Origin: Spirogloea muscicola
Taxonomy: Eukaryota; Streptophyta; Zygnematophyceae; Spirogloeales; Spirogloeaceae
DNA: 30,408 bases
NCBI GenBank assembly: GCA_009602725.1
Contig: WELB01000004.1
Location: forward strand, 241,902 to 272,309
Reading direction: 5' to 3'
The notes below the pieces were generated by a model. It saw only the letters and a list, made by a program, of their open reading frames with translations, ran no database searches and was not told the origin of the DNA. Positions 1-11,400 of this stretch are shown here, one piece after another (the stretch's first letter is position 1; the number at the start of each line of letters is the position of its first letter). The position numbers and the translations under genes were made by a program.

Positions 1-64
<64 letters not shown>
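1..64. repeat. (AG)n dinucleotide microsatellite
   Basis: An uninterrupted run of AG units opens the window and ends where the sequence turns to GCGAGCG. It lies downstream of RPS16 exon 1 on the minus strand, so it is probably inside an RPS16 intron, where it reads as a CT tract. The true length is unknown because the run reaches the window edge. Confidence 0.97.
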
Positions 65-70
<6 letters not shown>

Positions 71-439
71 TGGGCCGGTGGGAAGGCGCTGTGGGGGCTT
101 TGTACTTAATTCTCTCAGAGTGGACGCCAATCCTTTTCATTCCGTCCTTGCCTGCCAACAAGCACCCTCGCCACGGGTCATCCTCATCATCACCTTCATT
201 GCAAGATGGGATGTTCACAAGAGGCAACCAAGTGCTGGCTTGGTAGTCCCTAGTACTCGTTGTCTCTGGTCAGCACAGCGTGCGCACGAAGAAGACATGC
301 TTGCTTGCTTAATCATGCCAAGGAGATCGAGACCACAGATGGAGGGCAGGCGAGGGTCCACCTCGGTCGACCACCAACGTCACAAGCGGAGATTTGGAGG
401 AAGCAGGGGGAGAACGGAAGTGGAGGGCAGGCGGCGTAC

Positions 440-575
440 CTGGAAGGGGGTCGTAGTGGCCCAGGATCTCGAGGTGGCGCCCGTCGCGGGGGAAGCGGCT
501 GTCAGCAGCGAAGATGCGGTAGAAGGGCAGGTTGCGACGGCCGAAGCGCGCCAGAGGCAGCCGCACCACGCCCAT
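440..575 (-). CDS. RPS16: Organellar small-subunit ribosomal protein bS16, first exon (partial gene)
   Basis: Nuclear-encoded bS16 is a component of the mitochondrial and/or plastid 30S-type ribosomal subunit. The exon starts at ATG 575 and encodes 45 residues plus one base, including [22 protein letters not shown] and [11 protein letters not shown]. These are the conserved N-terminal half of bS16, which usually begins almost directly at the Met as here. The frame is open upstream to 770, but that extension has no bS16 similarity and lies in the divergent promoter. The exon ends with a CCAG/GTACGC donor (GT at 439-438), giving a phase-1 intron in the conserved PLPG region. No later exon is recognisable in 1-439, so the rest should lie left of the window. 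Plant nuclear RPS16 proteins often lack a cleavable transit peptide, so the target organelle cannot be settled here. Confidence 0.92.
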
Positions 576-960
576 CGCCGCCGCCGCCGGCAGAGCGCGC
601 GGCGCGGGGCAGCGGCCTACGCTGGCGAGGCGGGGGAGCCTGGGGCGCTTTGAAGGTTTGGAGTCCGTGGGGGGGGGCTGGGGGTTTGGGATGTCGCCAG
701 CGTATCGGACGATAGGAGCTTCGTTGGCAGTCGCTAGAGCGAAAGCGTAGTGACCAGGTGCCCCGTTCACTAACCCCTAGGCAGCAGCCTAAAGCCCAGA
801 GCCCAGAGCCATCGAGCGAGCCGGCCGGAGATGCGAGGCGGCGCTCCACTACGTCGCCATCCTTGGCCTGCATTCACTCCGTTGGCTCAGAAGCGCTCTG
901 GGTGCACTGCATCCAGGCCTGCCGAGCGCTGAGCGGGGCCAGGTGCGGGGGAGCCCCGCC
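576..960. promoter_or_regulatory. Divergent intergenic promoter between RPS16 (minus) and GILT (plus)
   Basis: Only 385 bases separate the RPS16 start codon (575, minus) from the GILT start codon (961, plus), so both 5' UTRs and promoters must fit here. The stretch is GC-rich with a G-run at about 669-676. I see no convincing TATA box in either direction. This is consistent with a shared, dispersed-initiation promoter, but transcription starts are inferred, not visible. Confidence 0.6.
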
Positions 961-2513
961 ATGGCGGCTCGCCGCCGCCCCGGCGCCGAGCTCGCGCTGG
1001 TGGCGGTCGTCGCCGTGATGGCGGCGGCGGCGGCGACCGCAAGCGTTGACGCCGTGAGGGCCGGTGAGCGCCTGCCAGGGCCGGCCAGCCACTGGCGCCG
1101 CCACTGGCGCACGCATGCGACGGCGGCGGCTTCCGCATCCTCCATGGCGGTGCTCTGCGCGGTGCGCGCTCCGGCCCAAGTCTTCAAGGGCCGGCGCTCC
1201 GCTGCCGCTGGCGGCACCCAGGTCCGAAGCTGCCCCCTCCGGCCGTGGCGGCGCCGGCGGCGGGCTACGCCAGTGGCGGCCTGGTGCATGTGGCGCTGTA
1301 CGAGGAGGCGCTGTGCCCCTACTGCGCGCGCTTCATCATCGGCGAGCTGCGAAGCCTGTTCCGCACCGGCCTCATCGACGTCGTGCGCCTGCGCATAGTT
1401 CCGTATGGCAATGCGCGTGTTCTCGGTAACGGCACCATCGTCTGCCAGGTAGCGCGCTCTTCGTTTCTTGCAAGCCACAACTACTGACGCAGAATCTTCT
1501 AGGGGTTACTGCGCCTGGCCGCTGAGTGCGAAGGCGGCAGCTCACCACTTTTACTACTGACATGTAGCGCGGCCTGCACATCCTGCTGCCGCAGCATGGG
1601 CCGCTTGAGTGCCGCCTCAACACTGTCCTCGCCTGCGCGCTCCACCACTATCCGGCCGTGGTGAGACGCTGACCAGTCTTTAGTCTCTCCTCCATCCGTT
1701 CATCACCAATAACGCACGCAATATGACCTCGGTGATGCTGGTCGCCTGTTCAATTGATGACTGCATGGCAATTGTGGGCAGCACCAACGAGGTGTGCCAA
1801 AGCTGGCCGAGCTGACTCCCGTGTTGTCAACAAGGGCGGCAGGACGATTGGTTCCCCTTTGTGGAGTGCATGGAGACCACGCCAGAGCTGGGGGCCATGC
1901 GGCAGTGTGCACGGGAGGCTGGATTGTCCTTCCGGCGGATACACAGGTGTGCTGAGGGTGAGCTCGGTGGCAAGGTATTTCCCAGTACTTTCACGTCTCA
2001 CCTGGCAAAGTGGACAAGCCGAGGCCACTTTTGCCCACCCACAGCACCATTTGGCAAGCGCACTGGCGACCCAGCCCCATGTTGAGCCCGGCACATTCTG
2101 CCAATCGGTGCAGCTCCTGAGAAAATATGGCAAGGAGACGGACGCGCTGGATCCGCCGCACCTCTTCGTCCCTTGGGTAGTCGTGAACGGCCAGCCACTG
2201 TATGAGGTAAGAGATCCAGCTTACGGTGAAGGCCATTGGCTTTGTGCAATACGTTGCACCAGCGTTACCGGCAGCCTGCAGGTCTTGCCCTGACCAATTC
2301 TGGGGACTGTGAGAACTTTTGTAGGACTACAACAACCTGGACGCGTACATCTGCAAGGCGTACACTGGGCCAAAGCGGTTGCCGCTCATTTGCAATGCGA
2401 CGGGCCGAGAGGCGCCCTTGGGCAATCTGACAGGCACTGTCGGCAGCTCACACGGTGGAGTGTGTGAGCGGCAAGGTGCCAATGCTGTCCCTGCCTCTGT
2501 CGCCGTGTCCTGA
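961..2513 (+). CDS. GILT: GILT family (gamma-interferon-inducible lysosomal thiol reductase-like) protein, six exons
   Basis: GILT enzymes reduce protein disulfides in the lysosome, vacuole or secretory path through a thioredoxin-like CxxC site. Exons: 961-1063, 1222-1448, 1595-1660, 1843-1974, 2114-2206, 2325-2513 (TGA). All junctions are GT/AG and phases match (1, then 0 throughout), giving about 269 residues, normal for the family. Residues 1-30 form a signal peptide: an Arg-rich start, then a Leu/Val/Ala core. The active site CPYC is at about 66-69. The diagnostic signature CQHGPLECRLNTVLAC, matching CQHGx2ECx2Nx4C, is at about 109-124 across the exon 2/3 junction. PPHLFVPWVVVNGQPL at about 190-205 is the conserved C-terminal motif, followed by YNNLDAYICKAYTG. 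The Met at 961 was chosen because it directly precedes the signal peptide and has good context (GCCATGG). The final approximately 45 residues are not conserved in the family as I know it. Confidence 0.95.
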
Positions 2514-3139
2514 GGCCCCAGGCAATTTCACGAGACAGTGCAAGCGATATGCTGAATGCTCAGGACATAATGGGCAGAGTTCAGGTAAGCAGCGGATGTA
2601 TGCTGCCATTTTTGACCCATGCGGCCACCTTGCTCTTGGCGGACATGCCGAGCTGGTAGCGTGAGGTGAGGTAGTAGTATAGTTGTAGGTAGGGCAGTCA
2701 ATGCCTTCGCAATGTGAACTAACATTCTGGGAGAGGAGAGCAAGGAGAAGTGACAGACAGGAAGGGAAGTGGGGGAGGAGGCTCCTGCACCAGGATGGCG
2801 ATTACTCCGAGTAGTGCTGCAATTTTTTGTGGGCTGGCTTTCCACAGCCCTTGCCCGATTTTGAGAAAGCTGCTTCTTGCTGTGAATGTCAGGGAGTGAG
2901 GAAAAGGGTTTCGATGTGCCGGGGTTTAAGATTGGAGAAGCGAGGCTTGTGGCAGTTCAGGGTTGACGGTGAGCTGGCGCGGCAGTTTCGGCGTCATGGG
3001 GCTAGCTTGGGAGGCGGCATAATTAACGGCGTCCGGCTTTGCCACCGCTCAGCAAGCGGAGGATTGCGCAGCGCCGCCCTTCCCGCCACACCCTCGCCGC
3101 CATTTGCCACCGTCGCAGCCACTGGCCGCCGCGGCGGAC
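2514..3139. other. Intergenic: GILT 3' flank and WVD2-like gene 5' flank
   Basis: No coding signal is visible. The first part is the presumed GILT 3' UTR. A purine-rich patch lies at about 2725-2790. Base composition turns strongly GC-rich from about 3030 towards the next start codon. No repeat family or clear core promoter motif was recognised. Confidence 0.6.
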
Positions 3140-6100
3140 ATGGACGACGAGGGCGCGCCCGTGGCGCACTGGAACGGCATCCTGCCGGAGCGCGCCGTGG
3201 ACGGCTTCATCTCGGACCGCTGGCCGTCGCTGAGCGCGGGGCCGTCGCCGGCCGCGTCCGCCGACTTCGGCCGCGCGCTGCACGCCGCCGCCAACGGCCG
3301 CTCCGACGAGCAGGAGCGGGAGGGCGCGCTGGAACAGCCTGAGGCCGCCGCGGCCGACGTGCTGGAGAGCGCGGAGAGGGGGCCGGCGGCGGGGCCAGAC
3401 GAGGGTGCGGCGCCTCCTGGCCCGAGCCTGGTTCGGCCCGGGACCCTGCAGCCTGGGACGGGCTTGGCATGCCGCTTCGTCGTCGGCAGGACTCGTCAGA
3501 GACGACCAGGGGGGCAGGAGCCGTGTGGGCTTCTGAACGAGTGTTTGGGCATTGTGGTTGCTGCTCTCTGGGCTGCAGGCAGATGTTCATGGCGCCCATG
3601 ACGAAGCTCCCGCATCCTCCACCACCGACGACGTCCCCAGCCCTGCTGAAAGCTCGGCAGCTTCTGCCAGGGCAAGCCAAACGGCTGCCCCGCTGGCTGA
3701 AGGACATCGCAAAGACTCGCAGCCCATGGCTGCATCATCTCAAGTTCGTACGCCACCTTCACTGGGCGGCAACGTGAGGTCCAAGTCCGCGTCGCCCGGG
3801 CGGGTCGCTGAAGCTGGAGACGTTTCACGGCGTCGCAGCTCTGGGCCTGGCATTGGCAGTGCAGCTCAGGTGACAGCTCTCTCGTGACCCGGACAGAACC
3901 ATCTGACTATGTGGGTCCTCAGGTCAATGTATCACACTGCTCAGATTCTGCTTGTGTCTTTGGGCCTCTTCGCCTGATATTGAGCGGACTGTCGCTGCAC
4001 CTGCTACATGCAAGAGATGCAATTCTGAGGCGTTCTGTGGTCAGCTGCTGTGTCTGTGTGAATTCTTTTGATGGCCTGCGTAAATCTGTGGAGGTTGAAG
4101 TATGACCTGGTTCTGTTTCTGAGAAACAGGGCAAGAGAAGGGTGGGGACCAGCCTGTCACCCGCAGGTCAGGCAGAAGGGTTGCCGACCATCACCAACAG
4201 GTCTTCTTCAAAGTCGAATGTCACAGTTGTCCAACCTTTCAAGCTTGCCACGGACATCAGGTAGTGCAACGCTGCACCCCTTACCGACACAATTGACAAG
4301 GTCCATACTTAAATGTTCCTAAGTCGGGACATATGATGGAAATGTAAGGGTGAAGCACCTCCCTAAGATTGGCTGTCGGATCGACTGACGCTTTACTGCT
4401 ATAGTCATATTACAGATACATCGTCTTGACTCTTACCTTCAGGGCGTGCCCGCTACACTGCCCCCCCTCCTAGGACGGTACCCGTCTGTCAGTCGCTGTC
4501 GCTGTAGCCGCCGCCATCGTCGCTGTCCCGTCGTCTTCAGATGCAACGTAGTTGCTGTCGCCGTGATTATTCCCTCGTCGTCGTCGTCGGTGTGGTTGTC
4601 TTTGGCATGGTCTTAGTGGTCGTGTCCGGCAGCGGCAGCAGGTCATGGCACCGAGCACGCACCGGAGGACGTTGGAATGGTCGTCGTCCTCCGGTGCGTG
4701 CTCGGCGCCATGACCTGCTGCCGCTGCCGGACTTGACCGCTAAGACCAATCCAAAGACGACAACACCAACGACGACAGAACAAGCACGGTCGACAGCGAC
4801 TACATTGCCATCTGACGACGTTGGACCAGGACGACGGCTGCGGCTACGGTGACCGCGACTGACGGACGGGCAACGTCTAGGAGGGGGGGGGTAGTGTAGC
4901 GGGCATGCCCCGACGGTAAGAGTCAAGACAATGTATCCATAATATAACCGTAACAGTTGAGCATCAGTCGAGCTGACAGCCACCTACACGTGCTCAGACC
5001 AATATTATCATTCACTTTACGACCCGGGTCATGTGGCCAGGGCCCAAGCATCTCGTCCATCCACCCAGTCCAGGGCTGCTCCAAGTCAAGTACGTTCATT
5101 TGCCACGTTTGGCAACTAGCACTCAAGCTCCACAGAGTTGACATCATGTCCACAAGTGTGATTGAGCATATGTCCACATTGTTAGAGCTTCTTCTCTTAG
5201 GATGTTCCCTGTCAAAGTCCAACGTGGCTGCTGCACACCATTGTGCAAGTTGCTGCATACAGCGACTGCAAGAATAGTCGCCTGGCCCCTACTACTGGTG
5301 CTATTCACTCAACATGGACACCTTCTTCAGGCACCATCCAGACCAAGCTCACGGCCCACAACCGTACCACAGCCGTTCAATCTTGAGACAAGGTAATTTT
5401 CTGCTGTGCTCAAATAGCTCACTTGCTGCACATTTCAGGAATGTGCCGCACACACCTGCAGTATCAGAAGAGTCATAGCTTCTTATAGGAGTACCAGCAG
5501 ATGTTTGTGCTTTGCTGCAACTAAGAGGACATGCTGTGTGATGTTCTGTTTACTGTTGCCACAGACGGCGGCAGGAACATCGCAGCTATCTCTGCGAGTC
5601 TGACAAACCCAATGAGCAGATGGAGGACGCTCAGGAAGCACATGCACAATCCAATGACCCGTACGTTCTAGAGCATGTTATGAGCTTTACATGCAAATCT
5701 TTTCCTTCCACTTTTTTCCTTGCAGAGCCTGCTTATCCAACCAATCTCTTGAAGTTCTGATGCATCTCTCCTCACTTGTCACGTGCTGAAGTAGACCATT
5801 CATGTGTCAGGATTCTGGAGCAGAAGCCTCCTGAAGCGGCCACTTTCAGCTTCGCACTTGATCAGAGGGCCAAGGAACGGGAAAAGGTGCCTTGCACCTT
5901 TTGTGGTGGACACGTTGTCCATCCTGCCTGCAACCAGAGAGATAATGTGTGTCATGCGTGGCTGCAGCTTAACCTGCATAGTTGCAAGCATCAGCTTTTG
6001 GTGATTCTATGAAATTTTGCAGCCAATGGTTGCAAAAAGATTCAAAGGGCTTCTATTGATGAGGTGTATAACGCATGAGTTACTGCATCGATCCCTCTCC

Positions 6101-6955
6101 CTATTAATCTTTGCTTGCCGTCTTGGCAGTTCCATAGCAAGCTGGAGCAGATTGAGTCTACGAGGGGGTGGGAGAGGCAACAGCAAGAGCTAAAGATGAA
6201 GGTGGAACATGTTGCTATCATGCTCACTCAATCAAGCAACCTTTGCGCTTGTGATGAGCTTGTCTAGCCTAGTCAAACTACTTAGTGTTAGCATCAGCGT
6301 CTTCTTCGTGGCTAATACGCTTTAGATGTCTCTGACAAGCAGGAAGAGTTGAACAAGGAGAGGGAAGAGTACAGGAAGGGTTTGACGTTCAAGGCGAATC
6401 CGTTGCCAGAGTTCTATCAGAAGACTACCGTAGAAGATGCTGGTGCTCTTCATGAAAGTGAAAAGGTCTCACTGGTCATCCCTGATGACAATCGTACTCT
6501 GCCGCTTGTCTAGGCTGTAATACATGCTCCAGAAAGTTACCCAAGCATCTCAAGGTACTCGCGTGCGAAATTGCTGTTGCTGCTGAAACTATGTAGATGA
6601 CAGATGCAATTCAGCGTGGATGATCTTCCTGGGACAGGGCAAGTGAGAATGCGTTTTGTGTGTGCAGAGGCAAAGTCGTGTGGTTGGTAAAAAGCCAGTC
6701 TTCCGTCCAACCAGAGCAGTATCCCCCAAGCTCGGCAGGCGGCGCAGCAGCGAGGGAACTGGCAATGGATCGTTGCAGCAGGTGTCGAGTCCGCATGCCC
6801 CTCTCACGGATCAGAAGAAGAAAAACATCATCCGGCCCAATGCCTTCTATGACAAGATTAAGAAGGTGCCAAGCAAGATCCCGGCGGGGGATGGGAGTCA
6901 TGCCATCCACAGTGTAAAGACGAGCAACAGCGACCAAGCAGATGGGCCTGCCTAA
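3140..6955 (+). CDS. WDL: WVD2-like (WDL) TPX2-domain microtubule-associated protein, nine exons
   Basis: TPX2/KLEEK-domain proteins bind and stabilise cortical and spindle microtubules. Phase-consistent exons: 3140-3404, 3583-3869, 4130-4260, 5342-5392, 5565-5660, 5811-5886, 6130-6201, about 6343-6465, 6668-6955 (TAA), giving about 462 residues. Recognition rests on the late exons: FSFALDQRAKEREK (about 289-302), FHSKLEQIE (303-311, the KLEE motif), LTFKANPLPEFY (about 340-351) and SPKLGRRR (about 386-393), in the order found in plant WVD2-like proteins. Exons 3 and 4 each encode a TVxQPFxLxT motif, the segment that precedes the TPX2 core. The N-terminal approximately 180 residues are acidic then Ser/Ala-rich and look disordered. 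Exon 4 is the least certain: another acceptor at 5331 leaves a different open frame, but only the chosen frame gives TTVPQPFNLET. Exon 8 could start 3 bases earlier. Intron 3 (4261-5341) carries the foldback element. Confidence 0.9.
4321..5031. mobile_element. Foldback (long inverted-repeat) element inside WVD2-like intron 3
   Basis: The stretch is one long palindrome centred near 4678. The inner arms 4625-4670 and 4686-4731 pair at 45 of 46 positions around a 15-nt loop. Similarity continues outward through a GTCGTC-rich region and a C-run/G-run pair (about 4460-4468 with 4880-4893) to 4396-4431 with 4921-4956, which match at 29 of 36 positions. Weaker pairing extends to about 4321 and 5031. 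No transposase is encoded; open frames in the arms are mirror images of each other and low in complexity. The structure fits a non-autonomous foldback or MITE-like element. I could not identify target-site duplications, so the outer ends are approximate. Confidence 0.85.
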
Positions 6956-8432
6956 GAGAAGGAGGTCCAGATAAACTCCTGATTTCTCACTCTGCTATTT
7001 GGGAAGTAGCAAAATGTGAGACAGTGTAAGGTCACTGCCTGCCACCACGGCAAGACATTAAAGACTGTTGATTAGTTCCTTCCTCTTGTAGTTTATTGAG
7101 TGGCTTCTGATTTTTGCTGGGTAAAGAAGCTCCATTACAAAGACCAAGTCCCTCCATCACAGCGAGGCACCAAGAAATATGCAGCTGATAGCAGTCGTGT
7201 AACTGTGGGCCTACCACTTACAGCACATTCCTTTTGAGGAGGGGAGGAAGTTTTTTTGAATTTTTTGATAAATTAATTGACCTTGTTTTGGAACATTTCA
7301 CCCTTGGGCACATGACATTCAGGATATTCCTTTCAGAGCTGCATTGCTATGCCTACCTACGTCATTTGAGGGCCAGGTTCCTATATGGACTGCAATTTTG
7401 AACTCACTATGTGCTGCCTTAAGTATCGCTCAATGAAAGGGATGGACTTGCATTGCATAGCCTATATTCGCTATTGAGGGCCAAATTCCTACATGGATTG
7501 AAGGTTGAATGCACTAGGTGCTGCCTGAAAGAAATGCTCAACGAAAGGGAAGCACAGGTGAGAAAGGCGTGATTGAGAAAGGCCAGCCAAACAAGTGGAC
7601 AGAACAACCTCAAGGAGCAGGTGACACGAGGTCGAGATCAGGTCGCTAAGCCAAAACCTAAACCTAAGTCCAGAATTGCAGTTGTGTACAATAAACATGA
7701 GAGGGAGGCAAGAAACTGACTTGCACACTATTGTGCACCACTCTGATGTACATGGAGGAGCACGAGTCAAACACTACCAAAGACTTATAACATATGCACG
7801 TAGTCAAATTGCAACACTCCACCAAACACTAATGATACAGGTGTTCGCAACCATACAGTATTGAAGGCAGTGTCGTTTAGCTGACAACTGCCGGAAAAAT
7901 AGGGTCTGCAGACATTGCAGCCTCTAATTCCTGGCAAAGTAGACGTGCACTTGCCTCGGTCCTGCTGGCCTTTGTTGCGACAAGCGACAGCTGACAGTGC
8001 GAAAGAGCTGCAGTACAGCCAAGAGTCTGGCTGGCGCCAATGGTGCCTGTGCTGTGCGATTGAGCACGTGGCTTCTTCTGTTGGGATTGCCAATTCTGTT
8101 GGCAAACCAGGACCTGCAAGCACAGCGTGAAGTGTCAACCAGCGCAGAGAACAATATTACCAACTTTGCTGGCGGATAGACCTGTGCAGAGTGTGTTCCT
8201 GCTTGGATGACCTGCCTGTCACTGACTTTCTCGTGCACATATGACATGCTTCTCTGTATCCGTACAACAATTGAAAGTAGCGTGCAGAGCAGCGTTAGTG
8301 CTGAGGAAGCAAGCCATATGCCTTGAGACAGCAGGGAGAACATTGCTCAGCTTGACTTGTTCTACGATGCTCCTACATGCACTGTACTGCAGACACTCCG
8401 AGTCCCAAAGATGACTTGCACGTCTAAGAGCT
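6956..8432. other. Convergent 3' region between the WVD2-like gene and CTC1
   Basis: This holds the 3' UTRs and terminators of two convergent genes. It is AT-richer than the coding parts, with T-rich runs at about 7250-7280. It contains a diverged 110-bp tandem duplication. Short open frames on both strands show no recognisable protein. Confidence 0.6.
7338..7551. repeat. Diverged tandem duplication, period about 110 bp, two copies
   Basis: Copy 1 (about 7338-7441) and copy 2 (about 7448-7551) share, in order, GCATTGC.TA, a TTGAGGGCCA block, TTCCTA.ATGGA.TG, a GTGCTGCCT block and a CAA.GAAAGGGA end. The copies differ at many positions, so the duplication is old. It lies in the 3' flank of the WVD2-like gene and has no coding content. 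Confidence 0.85.
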
Positions 8433-11400
8433 CTAATGCACGAAGCCCTTGCGCACCTTCGGCTTCTGCACCGAGGCCCGCAGGAAGAGCTCCTCCACTA
8501 CCTCCCGGTCTCGCCCACCAAGCGCTTGCTGCAAGCTGGACGAGACGGCCGTCGGCATCACCGCGCCCAGCTCGCCGCCAGCAGGGAGAGCCGGTCCCTC
8601 TCGCTGTGCAACCACCCTGCCGTGCCTCCTTAGAAGAGCAAGCAGCTCAGTCATGTACTCCTCCCTTGTGGCTATGCCAAATTGTTGTGCAGACTCACGA
8701 GGCCTTCTACGGGGTGCACGTTCAGGTAGTCCCAGGAGCTCGCCTGCAGGCAAGCCGGCCGCTCTGCACAGAGCTTGGCCAGTGTGGTCCTCTGCAGCGT
8801 ACACACTAGGGGATGTAGTCAAGAACAAATAGCGATGCCCTACACACAGTGCACCATGCTGAAGCTCAGCTTAAGCATGACATGGTGGACTACACTGCAG
8901 CAAGTTTACAGTACACCAAACATTGACATTCTATGGCAAGTCGTGCTCCCCTTCCGAACAGCAGATTTCATCAACAAGGTTCTTACCAACTGCAACTTCA
9001 AGCTCTTCAATGACCAGCTGCATCTTGAGATCGTCTGAAGTGCAGCAAGATTTACAACCTCCCCTCTTCCAGGTCCTTCTATCTCTTGCACAGCAGCTTT
9101 CACACATGAAGCCGAAAACTACGTGCCTCACGGCTACTACCTGTTCAGACAGAAACCCGTTGGTGCACAAGGCTCTCACAACCTGTATCCACCTTCTCCA
9201 ACCTTCTCTGCGCTGCAAAGCACTGGTCATGCAGTCCCCGGCCAGACGTCCCATAGAGCATACATTGCAAGGGAAAGCTCAACAACTCACCCTGCAGCAT
9301 ATGCGGTACAGCCCAACTTCTGAGTCAGAAGGACTCTCATGTACTAGCTCTTGGAGCAGAAGAGCTCTTATTGGAAGGTCTATGTTGCTGTTGGTTGCAT
9401 CTTGGCATGTCTTTGACTGTTGCAGTGTACGATCTGCTGCACTAATGACCGTGATCAGGCTGCTGCCAATCTGCGTGGCATACAAGGTGCCATCATACAT
9501 CCTGCAATTGGCACCATGGCAAAAAGGGTAGGTTGGAATTGTGAAGTGCATGATGTGTTATGCATATAACATGTATCATAACATCACCTCACTTCATGGT
9601 ACAACGAGGTAACGTTAATGTGGGCTCCGAAAGAAGCAGTGCTTAAGATGTTCTATCTGGCTTCTGTATCCAAGTGTAGGCAATGTCCTGCAGATCTGGC
9701 TCCAAGCTATCTATAGTAGGTTATACTGAAGATAGGGGCACGCAAGCAACATCCCTCTGTGACAGAAGTACCGGCGTCACCTGATTGAGGCTAATTCGCA
9801 ACCACTAGTCTGCAATGACGAGGAGGAAGTCCAACTCACCTGCCCAATTGGAAGTGGGAGAACCTGACTCGCATGCCTGGTCCAAGGCCAACAGGCCTAC
9901 AATGGGTATAGAAGTCCACATAAACAGGGAACTGCAGATTGAGAACCATACATGTCAAGCTTCATCTGTTGCATACGGGGTAAGGCAGTCACTCAAGTAG
10001 TCATGCTTCTGTGAAGTGAAGTCATGTCATAGCAAGCTCATGTCGAATGCAGAGCTGCGCCAGCTTAGCCCTGGCAATATCAACATGGAAAGCAACAGAA
10101 AAAGCAGCACAAGGCCATTCCTCTTGAGCCCTGGTCTGCAAAGGATGTGCACGAATGTTCTGGCATTGCGGTCACACTCACCAGGGTAGACTGATCAGGA
10201 TCTCTGACTTCAAGGACCTCGGTCAGAGGCTGGTCAAGAGATATTGTTATTGCTGCTACGATGCCGTCAAAAGAAACTGTCCTCTGATCTGCTCCCCATG
10301 TCTGCTGACAATGTGATGACCTACATTCCGTCATCACCAGTTTCGTAGCCGGAGTACTGGGCTTTGGCAGCATAGTGGGCTCCCTGCATGCTTCACCAGA
10401 CTCATCCCTAAGGAGCTGATGAATCTGCAAGATTGGCCGAGTGTGCCACTCTGCGAGACTTTGGACAAGCTCCTCGTGCAGTCTAGCTGCAGTGGCTATC
10501 AACACAATCTCAACATCGTCCTTGGCTGCACAGAGACTGCTGGCGCATTCTTCTCGTCTCTGGTCCTGAAATGAGGCCCTGTTTTGGCAGCAGGCATCCA
10601 ACTTGTCCGCGATCTTGTCTTCTTCAGGTTGAGCAGCAAAGCTTACACTCCAGAGATGAGGATCTCTGAGAGTGACTGGAGAAGCACAATGCTCAGGCTC
10701 AAGTTGACCACCTTGTGCCTTCTTCATGGCCTTGAGAAAGGCCTCGTGGGCACCCAATGGCTTTGGCTCTGGCCATGAGGTCAGGTAGCACCGGCCAACA
10801 TGCAACGTCTGGAGGATAAACAGAGACAAACATATAGTACAGGTTAATGAGGTCATGTATTGCAATAGACGATTCTGACGACATGAATCACAGACCTTCA
10901 ACGAGAGGGCTTCTCTAGCACCTCGACAGTGGACAGAAAGCTGTGACACATCCAGCTGCCTGGTGCCACTTACAGAGTGGTTCTCAAGAGACGTCAATGA
11001 GAAGCTGAGGAGTATGTGCTGAAGATGGCCTTCCAGTGCCGCTTGCCGCTGCTTGACTCCGCCAAGTTGGATGTAGCATTTGATGTCTTGCACACTTCCT
11101 GCAGCTCCTTTGGACTGTGCTTGTGTGTGCCTGCATTGTTGAGACTTGTGAAATACAACACGACATGGGCTTGAAGGTCCACTCAGAGGTTCAACAGAAT
11201 TATTGTCAAGTATTCTGTAAGGAAGCAGCACGGCCTTGGCTTGGAAGCCCATACTGTTCTGGCAGGAAGCTGCAGAAGATGACCGCCGAGCCTTCTGTGG
11301 AGCACATGCGATGCCATCACAAGTATATTAACACACCCTACAAGCACACACAAGACTTGTCAAGCACAGTACAAATCTCCAATGCTTGCTAATGTATGTC

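Noticed and set aside
78-653. 191-residue plus-strand open frame
   Set aside because: It is antisense to RPS16 exon 1 and its intron; composition is Arg/Ala-rich with no family match.
575-770. N-terminal extension of bS16 to Met 770 as a transit peptide
   Set aside because: The extension is Pro/Arg-rich with no conserved feature and fills the short divergent promoter; bS16 family members normally start at the Met chosen here.
4470-4983. Mirror-image open frames in the foldback element
   Set aside because: They arise because the arms are inverted copies and GTCGTC-rich; neither has a recognised protein domain.
5331-5392. Alternative frame for WVD2-like exon 4 from acceptor 5331
   Set aside because: It is phase-compatible and open, but loses the TTVPQPFNLET motif that fits the family.
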